A stretch of DNA of 7,027 nucleotides from Pseudomonadota bacterium (lineage in GTDB: Bacteria; Pseudomonadota; Gammaproteobacteria; UBA5335): NCBI GenBank assembly GCA_002862965.1, contig PKCW01000125.1:1-7027 (forward strand), written 5' to 3'. The notes beneath the pieces are model-generated. The model was not told the origin of the DNA. It ran no database searches and saw only the letters and a program-made list of their open reading frames with translations. Made by a program: the position numbers and the translations under genes. Below are positions 1-7,027 of this stretch, piece by piece. Within the stretch, counting starts at the first letter, position 1; each line of letters begins with the position of its first letter.

Positions 1-2446
1 CGCCGCTGTTCACGGCCTTTTGCAGCGTGCCGATCACATCGGGGTTGAAGGCGTGGTATTCGCCGCCGTGGACGTACTTCAGCAAGCCGCCGTGCTCCAT
101 CAGCTTGCGCGGGTTCCAGGCATTCCACACGCGCTGGCCGACGGCGGTTTCCAGATGCACGAAGCGGGTGCCCTGGATGCGCGACACCGTACCCTTGAAA
201 CAGCGGCGCACGATTTCCTCGTGCAGGCCGACGATCTCGAAGAGCTGCGCCCCGCGGTAGCTGGCGACGGTCGAGATCCCCATCTTGGAGATGATCTTGT
301 AGAGGCCCTTGTTGATGCCCTTGCGGTAGTTCTGCACCAGCTCGGGACGCGCGGCGGGCGGAATCTCGCCGCTTTGCGCCATCTGATGCAGGATCTCGTA
401 GGCGAGATAGGGGTAGATCGCGGTGGCGCCATAGCCCAGCAGCACGGCGAAGTGGTGCGGATCGCGCGCCGTGGCCGTGGCCACGATCAGGTTGGCGCTG
501 CAGCGCAGACCCATGGCCGCCAGATGATGGTGGACCGCGCCGGTCGCGAGCAGGGCGTGCACGGGATAGCGGTCGCGCACCACCTGCCGGTCGTCCAGAA
601 CCAGAAACACCTTGCCGGCCTGGACCGCCGTCTCGGCGCGCGCGCACAGATCATCCAGCGCGGCCTGCAGCGGGGTATCGAGCGGATAGTTCAGATCGAG
701 CCGCTCAGCCTCGAAACCGGACCGCACCGGGTCCAGCAGGCCCTGGTACTTGCCCTCGGTGAGCACCGGGGAGTCCAGCATGAGGCGGTTGGCGTGATCG
801 GGGGTTTCCTCGAACACGTTGCGCTCGGGCCCGAGGCAGGTCTTGATCGACATCACCACATGTTCACGCAGGGGGTCGATCGGCGGGTTGGTGACCTGCG
901 CGAACTGCTGGCGGAAGTAGTCGTAGAGCGAGCGGTGGCGCTTGGAGAGGACGGCGAAAGGCGTGTCGTCACCCATCGAGCCGACCGCTTCCTGCCCGCC
1001 TTCGCCCAGCACCCGCAGCACCTGATCGCGTTCCTCGAAGGACACGCCGAAGAGTTTCTGGAACACGGCCAGTTCCTCGCTGCTCATGGGCGAGGACGTC
1101 AGGCGCTTGTAGTGCAGATTCGACTCGATGTGGCGGACGTGTTCCTTCAGCCACTGCTTGTAGGGATGGCGGGATTTCAGCAGATCGTCGATGTCGGCCG
1201 GGTAGAGGATCTGTCCGGTCGCGGTATCGGCGGCGATCATCTGCCCCGGTTTCAGGCGGCCCTTGATCAGCACGTCCTCGGGCGCGTAGTCGTAGACCCC
1301 GACCTCGGAGGCCAGCGTGATGTGACGGTCACGGGTGATCACGTAGCGCGCCGGCCGCAGGCCGTTGCGGTCCATGGCGCAGGCCGCGTAGCGGCCGTCG
1401 GTGAGCACGATGCCCGCCGGACCGTCCCACGGCTCCATGTGCATGGAGTTGAATTCGTAGAAGGCCCGCAGGTCCGGATCCAGCGTGTCGAGGTTCTGCC
1501 AGGCCGGCGGGATCAGCAGCCGCATGGCGCGGAACAGGTCCATGCCGCCTGCGAGCAGCACTTCCAGCATGTTGTCCAGGCTTTCCGAATCCGAGCCCTT
1601 GAGCGAGACGATGGGTTGCAGCGCCTCGATGTCGGGCAACAGGGGCGTGCGGAACAGATTGGCGCGCGCCAGCGCCCAGTTGCGGTTGCCCTGCACGGTG
1701 TTGATCTCGCCGTTGTGGGCGAGATAGCGGAACGGCTGGGCCAGCCGCCACTGCGGCCATGTGTTGGTGGAAAAGCGCTGGTGGAACACCGCCAGCGACG
1801 ACTCCATGCGCGCATCGTCCAGGTCGCGGAAGAACACCGGCAGATTGGCCGGCATCACCAGACCCTTGTAGGCGATGACCTCCACCGCAAGGCTGGGGAT
1901 GTAGAAATGCGTGTCCTGCGCGGCGATCGATTTTTCCGCGTGGCGACGGGCCAGGAACAGCCGCCGCTGGAACTCGTCGCGGGTCATTCCGCCCGGCGCG
2001 TTGACGAAGATCTGCTCCACGTGGGGCAGCGTCTTGAGCGCCTCCTCGCCGCAGGCCGATGGGTCGGTGGGCACCAGCCGCCAGCCGGCGAGGTCGAGTC
2101 CTTGCGCGGCCAGCGCGGCCTGGACGGCGCTTCGCGCCTGTTCCCGCAGCGCGTGCTCGGGCGCCAGGAACACGAGGCCACTGGCGTAGTCGTCGGCCAG
2201 GATCAGGCCTTCTTCGTGGGCAATGGCGCGCAGAAAGGCGTCCGGTTTCTTCAGCAGCAGACCGCAGCCGTCACCGGTCTTGCCGTCGGCGGCCACCGCC
2301 CCGCGATGGGTGAGCCGCTCCAGCGCCGTGATGGCCGTGCGCACCAGCCAGTGGCTGGGACGATCGTCCATGTGGGCGATCAGGCCGAAGCCGCAGCTTC
2401 CTTTCTCGAATTCCGGACGATACAGGCCGTCGTTGGTCTCGTGCAT
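1..2446 (-). CDS. gltB: Glutamate synthase (NADPH) large subunit, N-terminal part (partial at window edge)
   Basis: Large (alpha) subunit of glutamate synthase. The family hydrolyses glutamine and passes the ammonia through an internal tunnel to 2-oxoglutarate, giving two glutamates with electrons from GltD; it is cytosolic. The frame is open for 815 codons with no stop and leaves the window, so about 55 % of the usual ~1480-1510 residues is present. The ATG at 2446 gives a 17-residue propeptide before Cys18 (EKGSCGFGLIAH), the expected N-terminal nucleophile of the Ntn-type class II amidotransferase domain (about 18-425). HQRFSTNT and QPFRYLAHNGEINT (222-250) and SMHMEPWDGPAG (334-345) are glutaminase-domain motifs. 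The central domain (about 470-755) includes ARDPHHFAVLLG (DPHH from 662) and GINKGLYKIISKMGIS (710 on). The FMN/Fe-S synthase domain and C-terminal beta-helix lie off the edge. No strong Shine-Dalgarno precedes the ATG, only AGAG about 10 bases upstream. The proenzyme start and the close match to enterobacterial GltB make the assignment secure. Confidence 0.97.
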   Translation of the reverse strand, partial: MHETNDGLYRPEFEKGSCGFGLIAHMDDRPSHWLVRTAITALERLTHRGAVAADGKTGDGCGLLLKKPDAFLRAIAHEEGLILADDYASGLVFLAPEHALREQARSAVQAALAAQGLDLAGWRLVPTDPSACGEEALKTLPHVEQIFVNAPGGMTRDEFQRRLFLARRHAEKSIAAQDTHFYIPSLAVEVIAYKGLVMPANLPVFFRDLDDARMESSLAVFHQRFSTNTWPQWRLAQPFRYLAHNGEINTVQGNRNWALARANLFRTPLLPDIEALQPIVSLKGSDSESLDNMLEVLLAGGMDLFRAMRLLIPPAWQNLDTLDPDLRAFYEFNSMHMEPWDGPAGIVLTDGRYAACAMDRNGLRPARYVITRDRHITLASEVGVYDYAPEDVLIKGRLKPGQMIAADTATGQILYPADIDDLLKSRHPYKQWLKEHVRHIESNLHYKRLTSSPMSSEELAVFQKLFGVSFEERDQVLRVLGEGGQEAVGSMGDDTPFAVLSKRHRSLYDYFRQQFAQVTNPPIDPLREHVVMSIKTCLGPERNVFEETPDHANRLMLDSPVLTEGKYQGLLDPVRSGFEAERLDLNYPLDTPLQAALDDLCARAETAVQAGKVFLVLDDRQVVRDRYPVHALLATGAVHHHLAAMGLRCSANLIVATATARDPHHFAVLLGYGATAIYPYLAYEILHQMAQSGEIPPAARPELVQNYRKGINKGLYKIISKMGISTVASYRGAQLFEIVGLHEEIVRRCFKGTVSRIQGTRFVHLETAVGQRVWNAWNPRKLMEHGGLLKYVHGGEYHAFNPDVIGTLQKAVNSG

Positions 2447-2467
2447 GGCTTGCTCTGCTGGCTGGAG

Positions 2468-2486
2468 GCGAAACCCTGGGCTTCGC
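2468..2486 (-). other. Small hairpin in the gltB leader
   Basis: Read on the minus strand, GCGAAG-CCCAGGG-TTTCGC folds into a 7-bp stem (six Watson-Crick pairs plus one G-U) with a 5-nt loop. It ends 21 nt before the gltB ATG, so it would sit in the 5' leader of any gltB transcript. No U-run follows, so it is not an intrinsic terminator. A role in translation or mRNA stability is only a guess, and a stem this short can occur by chance in GC-rich DNA. Confidence 0.25.
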
Positions 2487-2558
2487 GCTGAGGTGGCGAT
2501 GGACTCGGGACTCGGCCAGCCTGGCACCGGAACCCGGGCACGAGCACAGCACGCCGGA

Positions 2559-2573
2559 GGCCGCGAGGCGGCC
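2559..2573 (-). other. Short GC hairpin in the dgt-gltB gap
   Basis: Perfect inverted repeat ggccgc-gag-gcggcc: a 6-bp stem with a 3-nt loop, about 30 nt beyond the dgt stop. On the minus strand it is followed by TCCGGCG rather than a T-run, so it is not a canonical Rho-independent terminator. It lies at the expected start of transcription from the candidate promoter just upstream. It may be a weak dgt 3' end structure or chance. Confidence 0.25.
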
Positions 2574-2577
2574 AGCC

Positions 2578-2607
2578 AGTATATCCCGCAGCTCGAGGCC
2601 GGTTCAA
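2578..2607 (-). promoter_or_regulatory. Candidate sigma-70 promoter for gltB
   Basis: On the minus strand, TTGAAC (2607-2602, 4 of 6 matches to TTGACA) is separated by 18 bases from TATACT (2583-2578, 5 of 6 matches to TATAAT). The TGA stop codon of dgt (2606-2604) lies inside the -35 box. Transcription would begin near 2571 and give a gltB leader of about 125 nt. The site is directed at gltB and fits the need to express gltB independently of the upstream aro/dgt genes. The boxes were found by eye; no scoring was run. Confidence 0.45.
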
Positions 2608-3812
2608 CGGACCTGCGCCGGCCCCCGCCCGACTACCGGGATACCCGACAGGCCCAGTCGCTCGCCCTGGGCAATGGCATAGCGGTCGGTCATGCCGGCG
2701 ATGTGGTCGGCGACGGTGCGCGCCTGGCCGTCGATCCCTTCCAAGTCAAGCAAGTTCCGCGCCTTTTGCGCCGTAGCGGCGGGCAAGTCGTCCGGATGCG
2801 CCATGAAATGCGCAAACAGGGCCGCGATCAGTTTCTGCGCTTCCTCGTTCATGGCCTTGACCTGGGGGTGCCGGTAGAGCGCGCGGTAGAGAAAGCGCTT
2901 GAGTGCCAGGTTTTTCGCCGCCATGGCTGCGCTGAAGGCGATCAGCGGCGTGCGCGCAGCGCGCGCCTCGTCCGGATGGCATGGCGCCGCCCGGGCGATA
3001 TGGTCCCTGCTCGTGGCGATCAGGTCGCCGACCTCTGCATCGATCATGCGGCGCACGGTTTCGGCGACGTGGCGTCGCTCGGGCAAGGTGCCGTAACGGA
3101 GCGCAACCTCCTGATAGGGCGCCGCGAACAGGTCGAGTCCGCGTAACTGGTCGATGGTGATCAAGCCGGAACGCAGACCGTCATCGACGTCATGATTGTT
3201 GTAGGCGATCTCGTCGGCGAGATTGGTGAGCTGCGCTTCCAGGCTGGGCTGCCCGCCGTCGAGGAAACGCGCCGCCACGGCGCCCAGGGCGCGGGCGTGG
3301 GCGCGAGCGCAGTGTTTGAGGATGCCCTCGCGCGTCTCGAAACAGAGATTCAGGCCGTCGAACTCGGCATAGCGCGCCTCGAGTGCATCGACCACGCGCA
3401 GCGACTGGCGGTTGTGCTCGAAGCCGCCATGGGGGCGCATGCTGGCATCGAGCGCCTCCTGCCCGGCATGGCCGAACGGGGTGTGACCGAGGTCGTGGGC
3501 AAGGGCGATGGCCTCGGCCAGATCCTCGTTCAGGCGCAGGGCGCGCGCAATGCCGCGGGCGATCTGCGCGACCTCCAGCGTGTGCGTGAGCCGGGTGCGG
3601 TACATGTCGCCGACGTGATTAACGAAGACCTGGGTCTTGTACTCCAGGCGCCGGAATGCACCACTGTGGACGATGCGGTCGCGGTCACGCTGGACTTCGG
3701 TGCGATAGCGCGGTGGCGGCTCGGGATGGATGCGGCCGCGACTGATGCCGCTGCGCGAGGCGTACGGCGCGAGCGCGGCTTCCGGGTCGAAGACGAAGAT
3801 GTCAGGGTCCAC
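2604..3812 (-). CDS. dgt: Deoxyguanosinetriphosphate triphosphohydrolase-like protein (HD-domain dNTPase)
   Basis: 402-residue cytosolic HD-superfamily enzyme of the Dgt family, which cleaves dNTPs to deoxynucleoside and tripolyphosphate. The N-terminal family signature is present ([20 protein letters not shown] about 24-43, then [20 protein letters not shown], about 44-63). The metal-binding H...HD...D set is complete: His77 in [10 protein letters not shown], His106-Asp107 in [13 protein letters not shown], and Asp200 in [12 protein letters not shown]. At about 400 residues it matches the shorter dGTPase-like (type 2) subfamily rather than the ~505-residue E. coli Dgt, so strict dGTP preference should not be assumed. 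The start is GTG at 3812, inside the last codons of aroB (11-bp overlap), which suggests translational coupling. It is chosen because the next in-frame ATG (Met70) would remove the family's N-terminal motif. The pre-GTG sequence has no clear Shine-Dalgarno. No truncation or missing catalytic residue is seen. Confidence 0.93.
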   Translation of the reverse strand: MDPDIFVFDPEAALAPYASRSGISRGRIHPEPPPRYRTEVQRDRDRIVHSGAFRRLEYKTQVFVNHVGDMYRTRLTHTLEVAQIARGIARALRLNEDLAEAIALAHDLGHTPFGHAGQEALDASMRPHGGFEHNRQSLRVVDALEARYAEFDGLNLCFETREGILKHCARAHARALGAVAARFLDGGQPSLEAQLTNLADEIAYNNHDVDDGLRSGLITIDQLRGLDLFAAPYQEVALRYGTLPERRHVAETVRRMIDAEVGDLIATSRDHIARAAPCHPDEARAARTPLIAFSAAMAAKNLALKRFLYRALYRHPQVKAMNEEAQKLIAALFAHFMAHPDDLPAATAQKARNLLDLEGIDGQARTVADHIAGMTDRYAIAQGERLGLSGIPVVGRGPAQVR

Positions 3813-4884
3813 GCGGGAACTGGTCCAGCAACGCGCGCAGCACGCCCGGATCGGTATCGCTGCGCAGTTCCGCCTCGCCGATGGCGCGCAGGAGCACCAG
3901 CCGCAGCCGGCCGGCCTGCGCCTTCTTGTCCACGGCCATCAGTTCCAGGAAGCGCCCGGCATCGAGGCCCCGTGGTGCCGTGACCGGCAGGCCGGCGCGG
4001 TCGATGAGGCGGCGGATGCGCTCGACCGTCGCGGACGGCACGCGGCCCAGGCGGGCCGAGAGTTCGGCCGCCATGACCATGCCGGTGGCGACCGCCTCGC
4101 CGTGCAGCCAGGTACCGTAGCCGGTGCCGGTTTCGATGGCGTGGCCGAAGGTGTGTCCCAGGTTGAGCAGGGCGCGCACGCCGCTCTCCCGCTCGTCGGC
4201 GGTCACGATCGCGGCCTTGGTGCGACAGGAAACGGCGATGGCATGGCTCAAGGCCGCGGGCTCGCGCGCGAGCAGCGCGTCCAGATGCGCTTCCAGCCAG
4301 GCGAAGAACGCGGCGTCGGCGATGAGGCCGTACTTGATCACCTCGGCGAGGCCGGCGCGCAGTTCGCGCTCGGGCAGGGTGCCCAGGGTGTCGAGATCGG
4401 CGATCACGCAGCGCGGCTGGTGGAAGGCGCCGATCATGTTCTTGCCGCGCGGGTGGTTGACGCCGGTCTTGCCGCCCACCGAGGAATCGACCTGCGCCAG
4501 GAGCGTGGTGGGCATCTGGATGAAGTCGATGCCCCGCTGGTAGCAGGCGGCGGCGAAGCCCGTCAGATCGCCGGTCACCCCCCCGCCCAGGGCGATGAGG
4601 CTGGCGTCGCGCCCGAAGCGCGCCGCGAGCAGGGCGTCCCAGATCCGTTCCGCGGAAGCCAGCGTCTTGGTGGCCTCGCCGTCCGGCAGGATCAGGGTTT
4701 CGAAGTCGCGCCCCTGCAAGGCCGCCTGCACAGGCGCCAGATGCAGTTCGGCCAGCACCGTATTGGTGACGATCATCACCCGGCTGCCGAGGCAGGGTGT
4801 CCAGTGCCCGGCGGCCCCGAGAAGGCCCGCGCCGATGTGGATGGGGTAGCTGCGCGTATCGAGGTCGACGGTGACGGTCTGCAT
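3802..4884 (-). CDS. aroB: 3-dehydroquinate synthase
   Basis: Converts DAHP to 3-dehydroquinate, the second step of the shikimate pathway, in the cytosol using NAD+ and a divalent metal. The 360-residue length is close to E. coli AroB (362). The NAD-binding loop GGGVTGD is at 100-106, [20 protein letters not shown] at 125-144, and [10 protein letters not shown] at 148-157. The likely metal ligands are Glu181 (LAEVIKYG), His244 ([11 protein letters not shown]) and His261 (LHGEAVA), by analogy with characterised AroB enzymes. The ATG at 4884 ([18 protein letters not shown]) is the family start. An in-frame ATG at 4983 would add 33 unlikely residues and overlap aroK by 77 bp. The gene starts 22 bp after the aroK stop, and its TGA lies just inside dgt, so aroK-aroB-dgt looks like one transcription unit. 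No strong Shine-Dalgarno is visible upstream. Confidence 0.97.
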   Translation of the reverse strand: MQTVTVDLDTRSYPIHIGAGLLGAAGHWTPCLGSRVMIVTNTVLAELHLAPVQAALQGRDFETLILPDGEATKTLASAERIWDALLAARFGRDASLIALGGGVTGDLTGFAAACYQRGIDFIQMPTTLLAQVDSSVGGKTGVNHPRGKNMIGAFHQPRCVIADLDTLGTLPERELRAGLAEVIKYGLIADAAFFAWLEAHLDALLAREPAALSHAIAVSCRTKAAIVTADERESGVRALLNLGHTFGHAIETGTGYGTWLHGEAVATGMVMAAELSARLGRVPSATVERIRRLIDRAGLPVTAPRGLDAGRFLELMAVDKKAQAGRLRLVLLRAIGEAELRSDTDPGVLRALLDQFPRGP

Positions 4885-4906
4885 GTGATCCGGGCTTTCG
4901 TGGCGG

Positions 4907-5464
4907 TCAGGTGGATGCGGAGACGGCGTGGGCATGCTGCGATGCCGCCGGCCGCAGGCGTTCCGCCAGCCGGTTGGCGACATGGCGCGGCTGCTGGCCG
5001 TCCGTGTCCACGATCCAGTCGGCGATTTCCCGGTACAGCGGATCGCGCGTATCCAGCAGCGCCTGCAGGCGCGCCTCGCGATCGGGCGTTCTCAGCAGGG
5101 GGCGGTGGGTGCTGTGGCGGGTGCGGCGGAGCTGTTCCGCCACGGAGGCGGCGAGGTAGATCACCAGTCCGCGTTCGCCGAGGGCGCGGCGGTTGTCGGC
5201 GCTCAGGACCGAGCCGCCGCCCGTGGCGAGGATGGCGTGTGGCCGCTGGGTCAGTTCCGCGATGGCGGCCGCTTCGCGGCGGCGGAAGCCTTCCTCGCCC
5301 TCGCGTTCGAAGATGTAGGCAATGTCGACGCCGGTGCGCGCTTCGATCTCATGATCGGTGTCGATGAAGTGATAGCCCAGAAGGTGGGCCAGCCGCTGGC
5401 CCACGGTGGTCTTGCCGGCCCCCATGGGCCCGATGAGAAAGATGCGCTCCGGCAATGTGTCCAT
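4907..5464 (-). CDS. aroK: Shikimate kinase
   Basis: Phosphorylates shikimate to shikimate 3-phosphate with ATP, the fifth step of the shikimate pathway; a cytosolic P-loop kinase of the NMP-kinase fold. The Walker A motif GPMGAGKTT is at 12-20. Shikimate-site residues by family analogy are Asp37 (FIDTDHEIE), Arg61 (EGFRRRE), the TGGGSV loop at 81-86 and Arg140 (DTRDPLYRE). The lid arginine is Arg121 in STHRPLL. At 185 residues it is slightly longer than E. coli AroK (173), mainly through an Ala/Ser/His-rich C-terminal tail (about 171-185) outside the fold. The ATG at 5464 puts the usual short N-terminal strand (RIFLIGPMG) right after it. The gene follows pilQ by 54 bp and precedes aroB by 22 bp, the widely conserved pilQ-aroK-aroB arrangement. 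No Shine-Dalgarno precedes the ATG. Confidence 0.97.
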   Translation of the reverse strand: MDTLPERIFLIGPMGAGKTTVGQRLAHLLGYHFIDTDHEIEARTGVDIAYIFEREGEEGFRRREAAAIAELTQRPHAILATGGGSVLSADNRRALGERGLVIYLAASVAEQLRRTRHSTHRPLLRTPDREARLQALLDTRDPLYREIADWIVDTDGQQPRHVANRLAERLRPAASQHAHAVSAST

Positions 5465-5471
5465 GTCGGGC

Positions 5472-5477
5472 AGTATA
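5472..5477 (-). promoter_or_regulatory. Lone -10-like hexamer just before aroK
   Basis: The minus strand reads GTTATACTGCCCGACATG, with TATACT (5 of 6 matches to TATAAT) ending 7 bases before the aroK ATG. If used as a -10 box, transcription would begin at about 5465-5464, giving a leaderless or near-leaderless aroK mRNA. The expected -35 position (TGCCCC at 17-bp spacing) is poor and there is no extended -10 TG, so an activator or chance must be considered. The absence of a Shine-Dalgarno before aroK is compatible with leaderless translation but does not prove it. Confidence 0.2.
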
Positions 5478-5492
5478 ACGGCACCGGGGGAA

Positions 5493-5510
5493 GCGGGGCA
5501 CGGGCCCCGC
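5493..5510 (-). terminator. GC-rich hairpin after pilQ (weak terminator or attenuator candidate)
   Basis: Perfect inverted repeat gcggggc-acgg-gccccgc: a 7-bp all-GC stem with a 4-nt loop, starting 8 bases after the pilQ stop codon. On the minus strand the stem is followed by TTCCCCCGG, so the U-tract of an intrinsic terminator is essentially missing. It could mark the pilQ 3' end, protect it from exonucleases, or partly reduce read-through into aroK. It occupies a third of the pilQ-aroK gap. Confidence 0.35.
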
Positions 5511-5518
5511 CGGGTCCG

Positions 5519-7027
5519 TCACGGCGTCATGGCGAGGCCTTGTTGCACGATCTTGGGCGTGATGAAGATCAGCAGTTCGCGCTTGGTGTTGCCCTTGCTG
5601 CTTTGCCGGAACAGGGCGCCGAGCAGCGGGATGTCGCCGAGCAGCGGGATCTTGTTCACCGTGTCGTTCGTTTCCTGCTCGTAGACACCCCCCAGGACGA
5701 TGGTCTCGCCATTGCTGACCAGTACCTGGGTATTGAGTTCGCGCTTGTCGATGCTGGGCACGAAACCGCCGCTGCCCGTCGGTACCAACGCGCCGACGTT
5801 ATTGCGCGTCACCTTGAGATCCATGATCACCCGGTTGTCGGGGGTGATCTGCGGGGTGACCTGCAGCGACAGGACCGCCTCCTTGAAGGCGATCGACGTC
5901 CCGCCCGAGGAACCGCCGGCCGACTGCTGGTAGGGGATTTCCACGCCCTGACGGATCGACGCCATCTTCTGGTTGGCGGTCAGGACGCGCGGATTGGAGA
6001 GGATTTCCCCCTTGCCTTCGGCCTGCAGGGCCGAGAGTTCCAGGTCGACCAGGAAATCGCTGCCCAGGATGGCCAGTGCGAGGGACGCCGGGGTTCCGCC
6101 GGCCGGGATCGCGGGCAGGTTCACGTTGAGCCGCTGGGGTACGCCGCCCTCGCCGGTCGGGATTTTGGTCGGAAACACGGTGCCGTTCTCGATCAGGCTG
6201 TCGAGTGAGCCGGCGACCATGGTGTCCGTGCCCTCGAGCGTGCCGCTGGTGGTGCTGATGCCGCGCCGTTTCTCGAAGGTGTCGAGGCCGGTGAAGCCGA
6301 AGCGGGCGCCGAGATCGCGACTGAAATCGTCCGTCGCCACCACGATGCGCGCTTCGATCAGCACCTGGGTGACGGGAATGTCGAGCTTGGCGACCAACTC
6401 GCGGATTTCGGCCAGACGCTGGCCGGTTTCCATGACGAGCAGGGTGTTGGTGCGCTCATCCACCGACACCTGACCTTGGGCCGAGAGCAGGTTGCGGCCT
6501 TCGCTTTTGAGCAGCGCGGCCAGATCCTTGGCCTTGGCGTAGTTGATCTGGATGAACTCCGAGCGCATGGGCGCGGCCTGCTCGGCCTTGCGCTGCTGAT
6601 CGCGGAAGGCGGCGATTTCGGTCGACGGGGCGACCATCAGCGTGTCGCCGACCTCGCGCAGCGCCAGCCCCCGGGCCTGCATGATGATTTCCAGCGCCTG
6701 ATCCCACGGCACGTTCTGCAGGCGCAGTGCCATGGTCCCGCCGATGCTGTCGGAGAGGACGATGTTCCGCCCGGACACATCGGCAAGGATCTGCAACAGC
6801 GCGCGGGTTTCCACGTTCTGGAAGTTGAGGCTCACCGGCGCGCCACCGCCGAAGCGTCCCAGGGCGCTGCCCGGCTGGTCCGATTTCGCGGGAACGCGCA
6901 TGGCGATGGTGAGGATGCCGTCGGTCTGGTAGGCCATGGACTGGGCATCGGGCGCCGCGCGGATCGTCAGCACGGCGTCGGCGCCTTTCTGGCGGGCCTC
7001 GATGGTGTGCACCGGGGTGGCGAAGTC
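5519..7027 (-). CDS. pilQ: Type IV pilus secretin PilQ, C-terminal part (5' end outside window)
   Basis: Outer-membrane secretin that forms the ring-shaped channel through which the type IV pilus passes. The frame is open to the window edge and encodes the last 502 residues. The signal peptide and most of the N-terminal AMIN region, roughly 200 residues in typical PilQ, are missing. In fragment numbering (residue 1 at base 7027), the N0/STN domain begins at about 65 (VSLNFQNVETRALLQILADV) and runs to about 133. The N1 KH-like domain spans about 159-220 (FIQINYAKAKDLAALL, then TNTLLVMETGQR). The secretin core runs from about 221 to 492. Its landmarks are VLIEARIV (222-229), LSNPRVLTANQKMASIRQGVEIPYQ starting near 343, LVSNGETIVLGGVYEQ (436-451) and IPLLGDIPLLGALFR (460-474), ending in RELLIFITPKIV. 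The gene lies upstream of aroK, as in many proteobacteria where pilMNOPQ precedes aroKB. Confidence 0.97.
   Translation of the reverse strand, partial: DFATPVHTIEARQKGADAVLTIRAAPDAQSMAYQTDGILTIAMRVPAKSDQPGSALGRFGGGAPVSLNFQNVETRALLQILADVSGRNIVLSDSIGGTMALRLQNVPWDQALEIIMQARGLALREVGDTLMVAPSTEIAAFRDQQRKAEQAAPMRSEFIQINYAKAKDLAALLKSEGRNLLSAQGQVSVDERTNTLLVMETGQRLAEIRELVAKLDIPVTQVLIEARIVVATDDFSRDLGARFGFTGLDTFEKRRGISTTSGTLEGTDTMVAGSLDSLIENGTVFPTKIPTGEGGVPQRLNVNLPAIPAGGTPASLALAILGSDFLVDLELSALQAEGKGEILSNPRVLTANQKMASIRQGVEIPYQQSAGGSSGGTSIAFKEAVLSLQVTPQITPDNRVIMDLKVTRNNVGALVPTGSGGFVPSIDKRELNTQVLVSNGETIVLGGVYEQETNDTVNKIPLLGDIPLLGALFRQSSKGNTKRELLIFITPKIVQQGLAMTP

Noticed and set aside
20..2491. 823-codon open frame on the plus strand
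   Set aside because: It is in exact codon register antisense to gltB, which has strong motif support. It stays open because gltB avoids TTA, CTA and TCA codons in this GC-rich genome. The translation is low-complexity, rich in His, Gln, Arg, Val and Gly, with no recognisable domain.
2380..2607. 75-codon minus-strand open frame across the dgt-gltB gap
   Set aside because: It overlaps the gltB start out of frame, has no recognisable domain and lies on top of the candidate promoter, so I treat it as chance.
2223..3146. 307-codon plus-strand open frame spanning the dgt-gltB gap
   Set aside because: It is antisense to the 5' end of gltB and the 3' half of dgt. No domain or convincing start context was seen, so it is treated as a shadow frame.
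4885..4983. Upstream ATG at 4983 as the aroB start
   Set aside because: It would add 33 His/Pro/Arg-rich residues and overlap aroK by 77 bp. The family start MQTVTVDLD at 4884 fits the usual AroB length.
3730..5367. 545-codon open frame on the plus strand
   Set aside because: It runs antisense to aroB in codon register and then across aroK. The product ends in an Arg/Gly/Pro-rich stretch typical of GC-rich shadow frames, and both minus-strand genes are unambiguous.
4928..6208. 426-codon open frame on the plus strand
   Set aside because: It is antisense and in codon register with both aroK and pilQ, which share a frame. It has no recognisable domain and is explained by codon bias.
7010..7012. 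GTG at 7012 as the pilQ start
   Set aside because: The frame stays open to the window edge, and the product would lack the signal peptide and AMIN region needed for a secretin. This is an internal valine codon.
1..7027. Undescribed system, mobile element, CRISPR array, tRNA or rRNA
   Set aside because: I found no direct-repeat array, transposase, integrase or attachment-like repeat, and no clear tRNA or rRNA sequence. All genes belong to well-known housekeeping or pilus families in a conserved order, with uniform composition.

Overview
The window is a high-GC (clearly above 60 % by eye) bacterial chromosome segment in which every convincing gene lies on the minus strand. In transcription order (right to left) it holds the 3' part of pilQ, then complete aroK, aroB and dgt, then the 5' part of gltB. 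The pilQ-aroK-aroB-(dgt)-gltB order and the protein sequences point to a proteobacterium. Gammaproteobacteria with a Chromatiales-like GC content, or Betaproteobacteria, both fit. I cannot name a genus from sequence reading alone.

Layout. 7027-5519: PilQ, the outer-membrane secretin of type IV pili, with its N-terminus cut off by the window edge. 5518-5465: a 54-bp gap with a GC-rich hairpin and a lone -10-like hexamer. 5464-4907: shikimate kinase. 22-bp gap. 4884-3802: 3-dehydroquinate synthase. Its last 11 bp overlap the GTG start of a Dgt-type HD-domain dNTP triphosphohydrolase (3812-2604). 2603-2447: a 157-bp gap with a plausible sigma-70 promoter whose -35 box overlaps the dgt stop codon, plus two small hairpins. 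2446-1: glutamate synthase large subunit, N-terminal 815 residues, running off the left edge.

Function. AroB makes 3-dehydroquinate (step 2 of the shikimate pathway) and AroK phosphorylates shikimate (step 5), so the central pair feeds aromatic amino-acid and folate synthesis. GltB, with a GltD presumably just outside the window, assimilates ammonia as glutamate. Dgt trims dNTP pools. PilQ is the last gene of the usual pilMNOPQ cluster. The short gaps and the aroB/dgt overlap suggest a pilQ-aroK-aroB-dgt transcript, with gltB probably having its own promoter.

I see no mobile element, CRISPR, RNA gene or phage feature, and no sign of an undescribed system. This is a conserved housekeeping neighbourhood. 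The long plus-strand open frames are codon-register shadows of the minus-strand genes. The points worth a second look are small regulatory ones in the two intergenic gaps.
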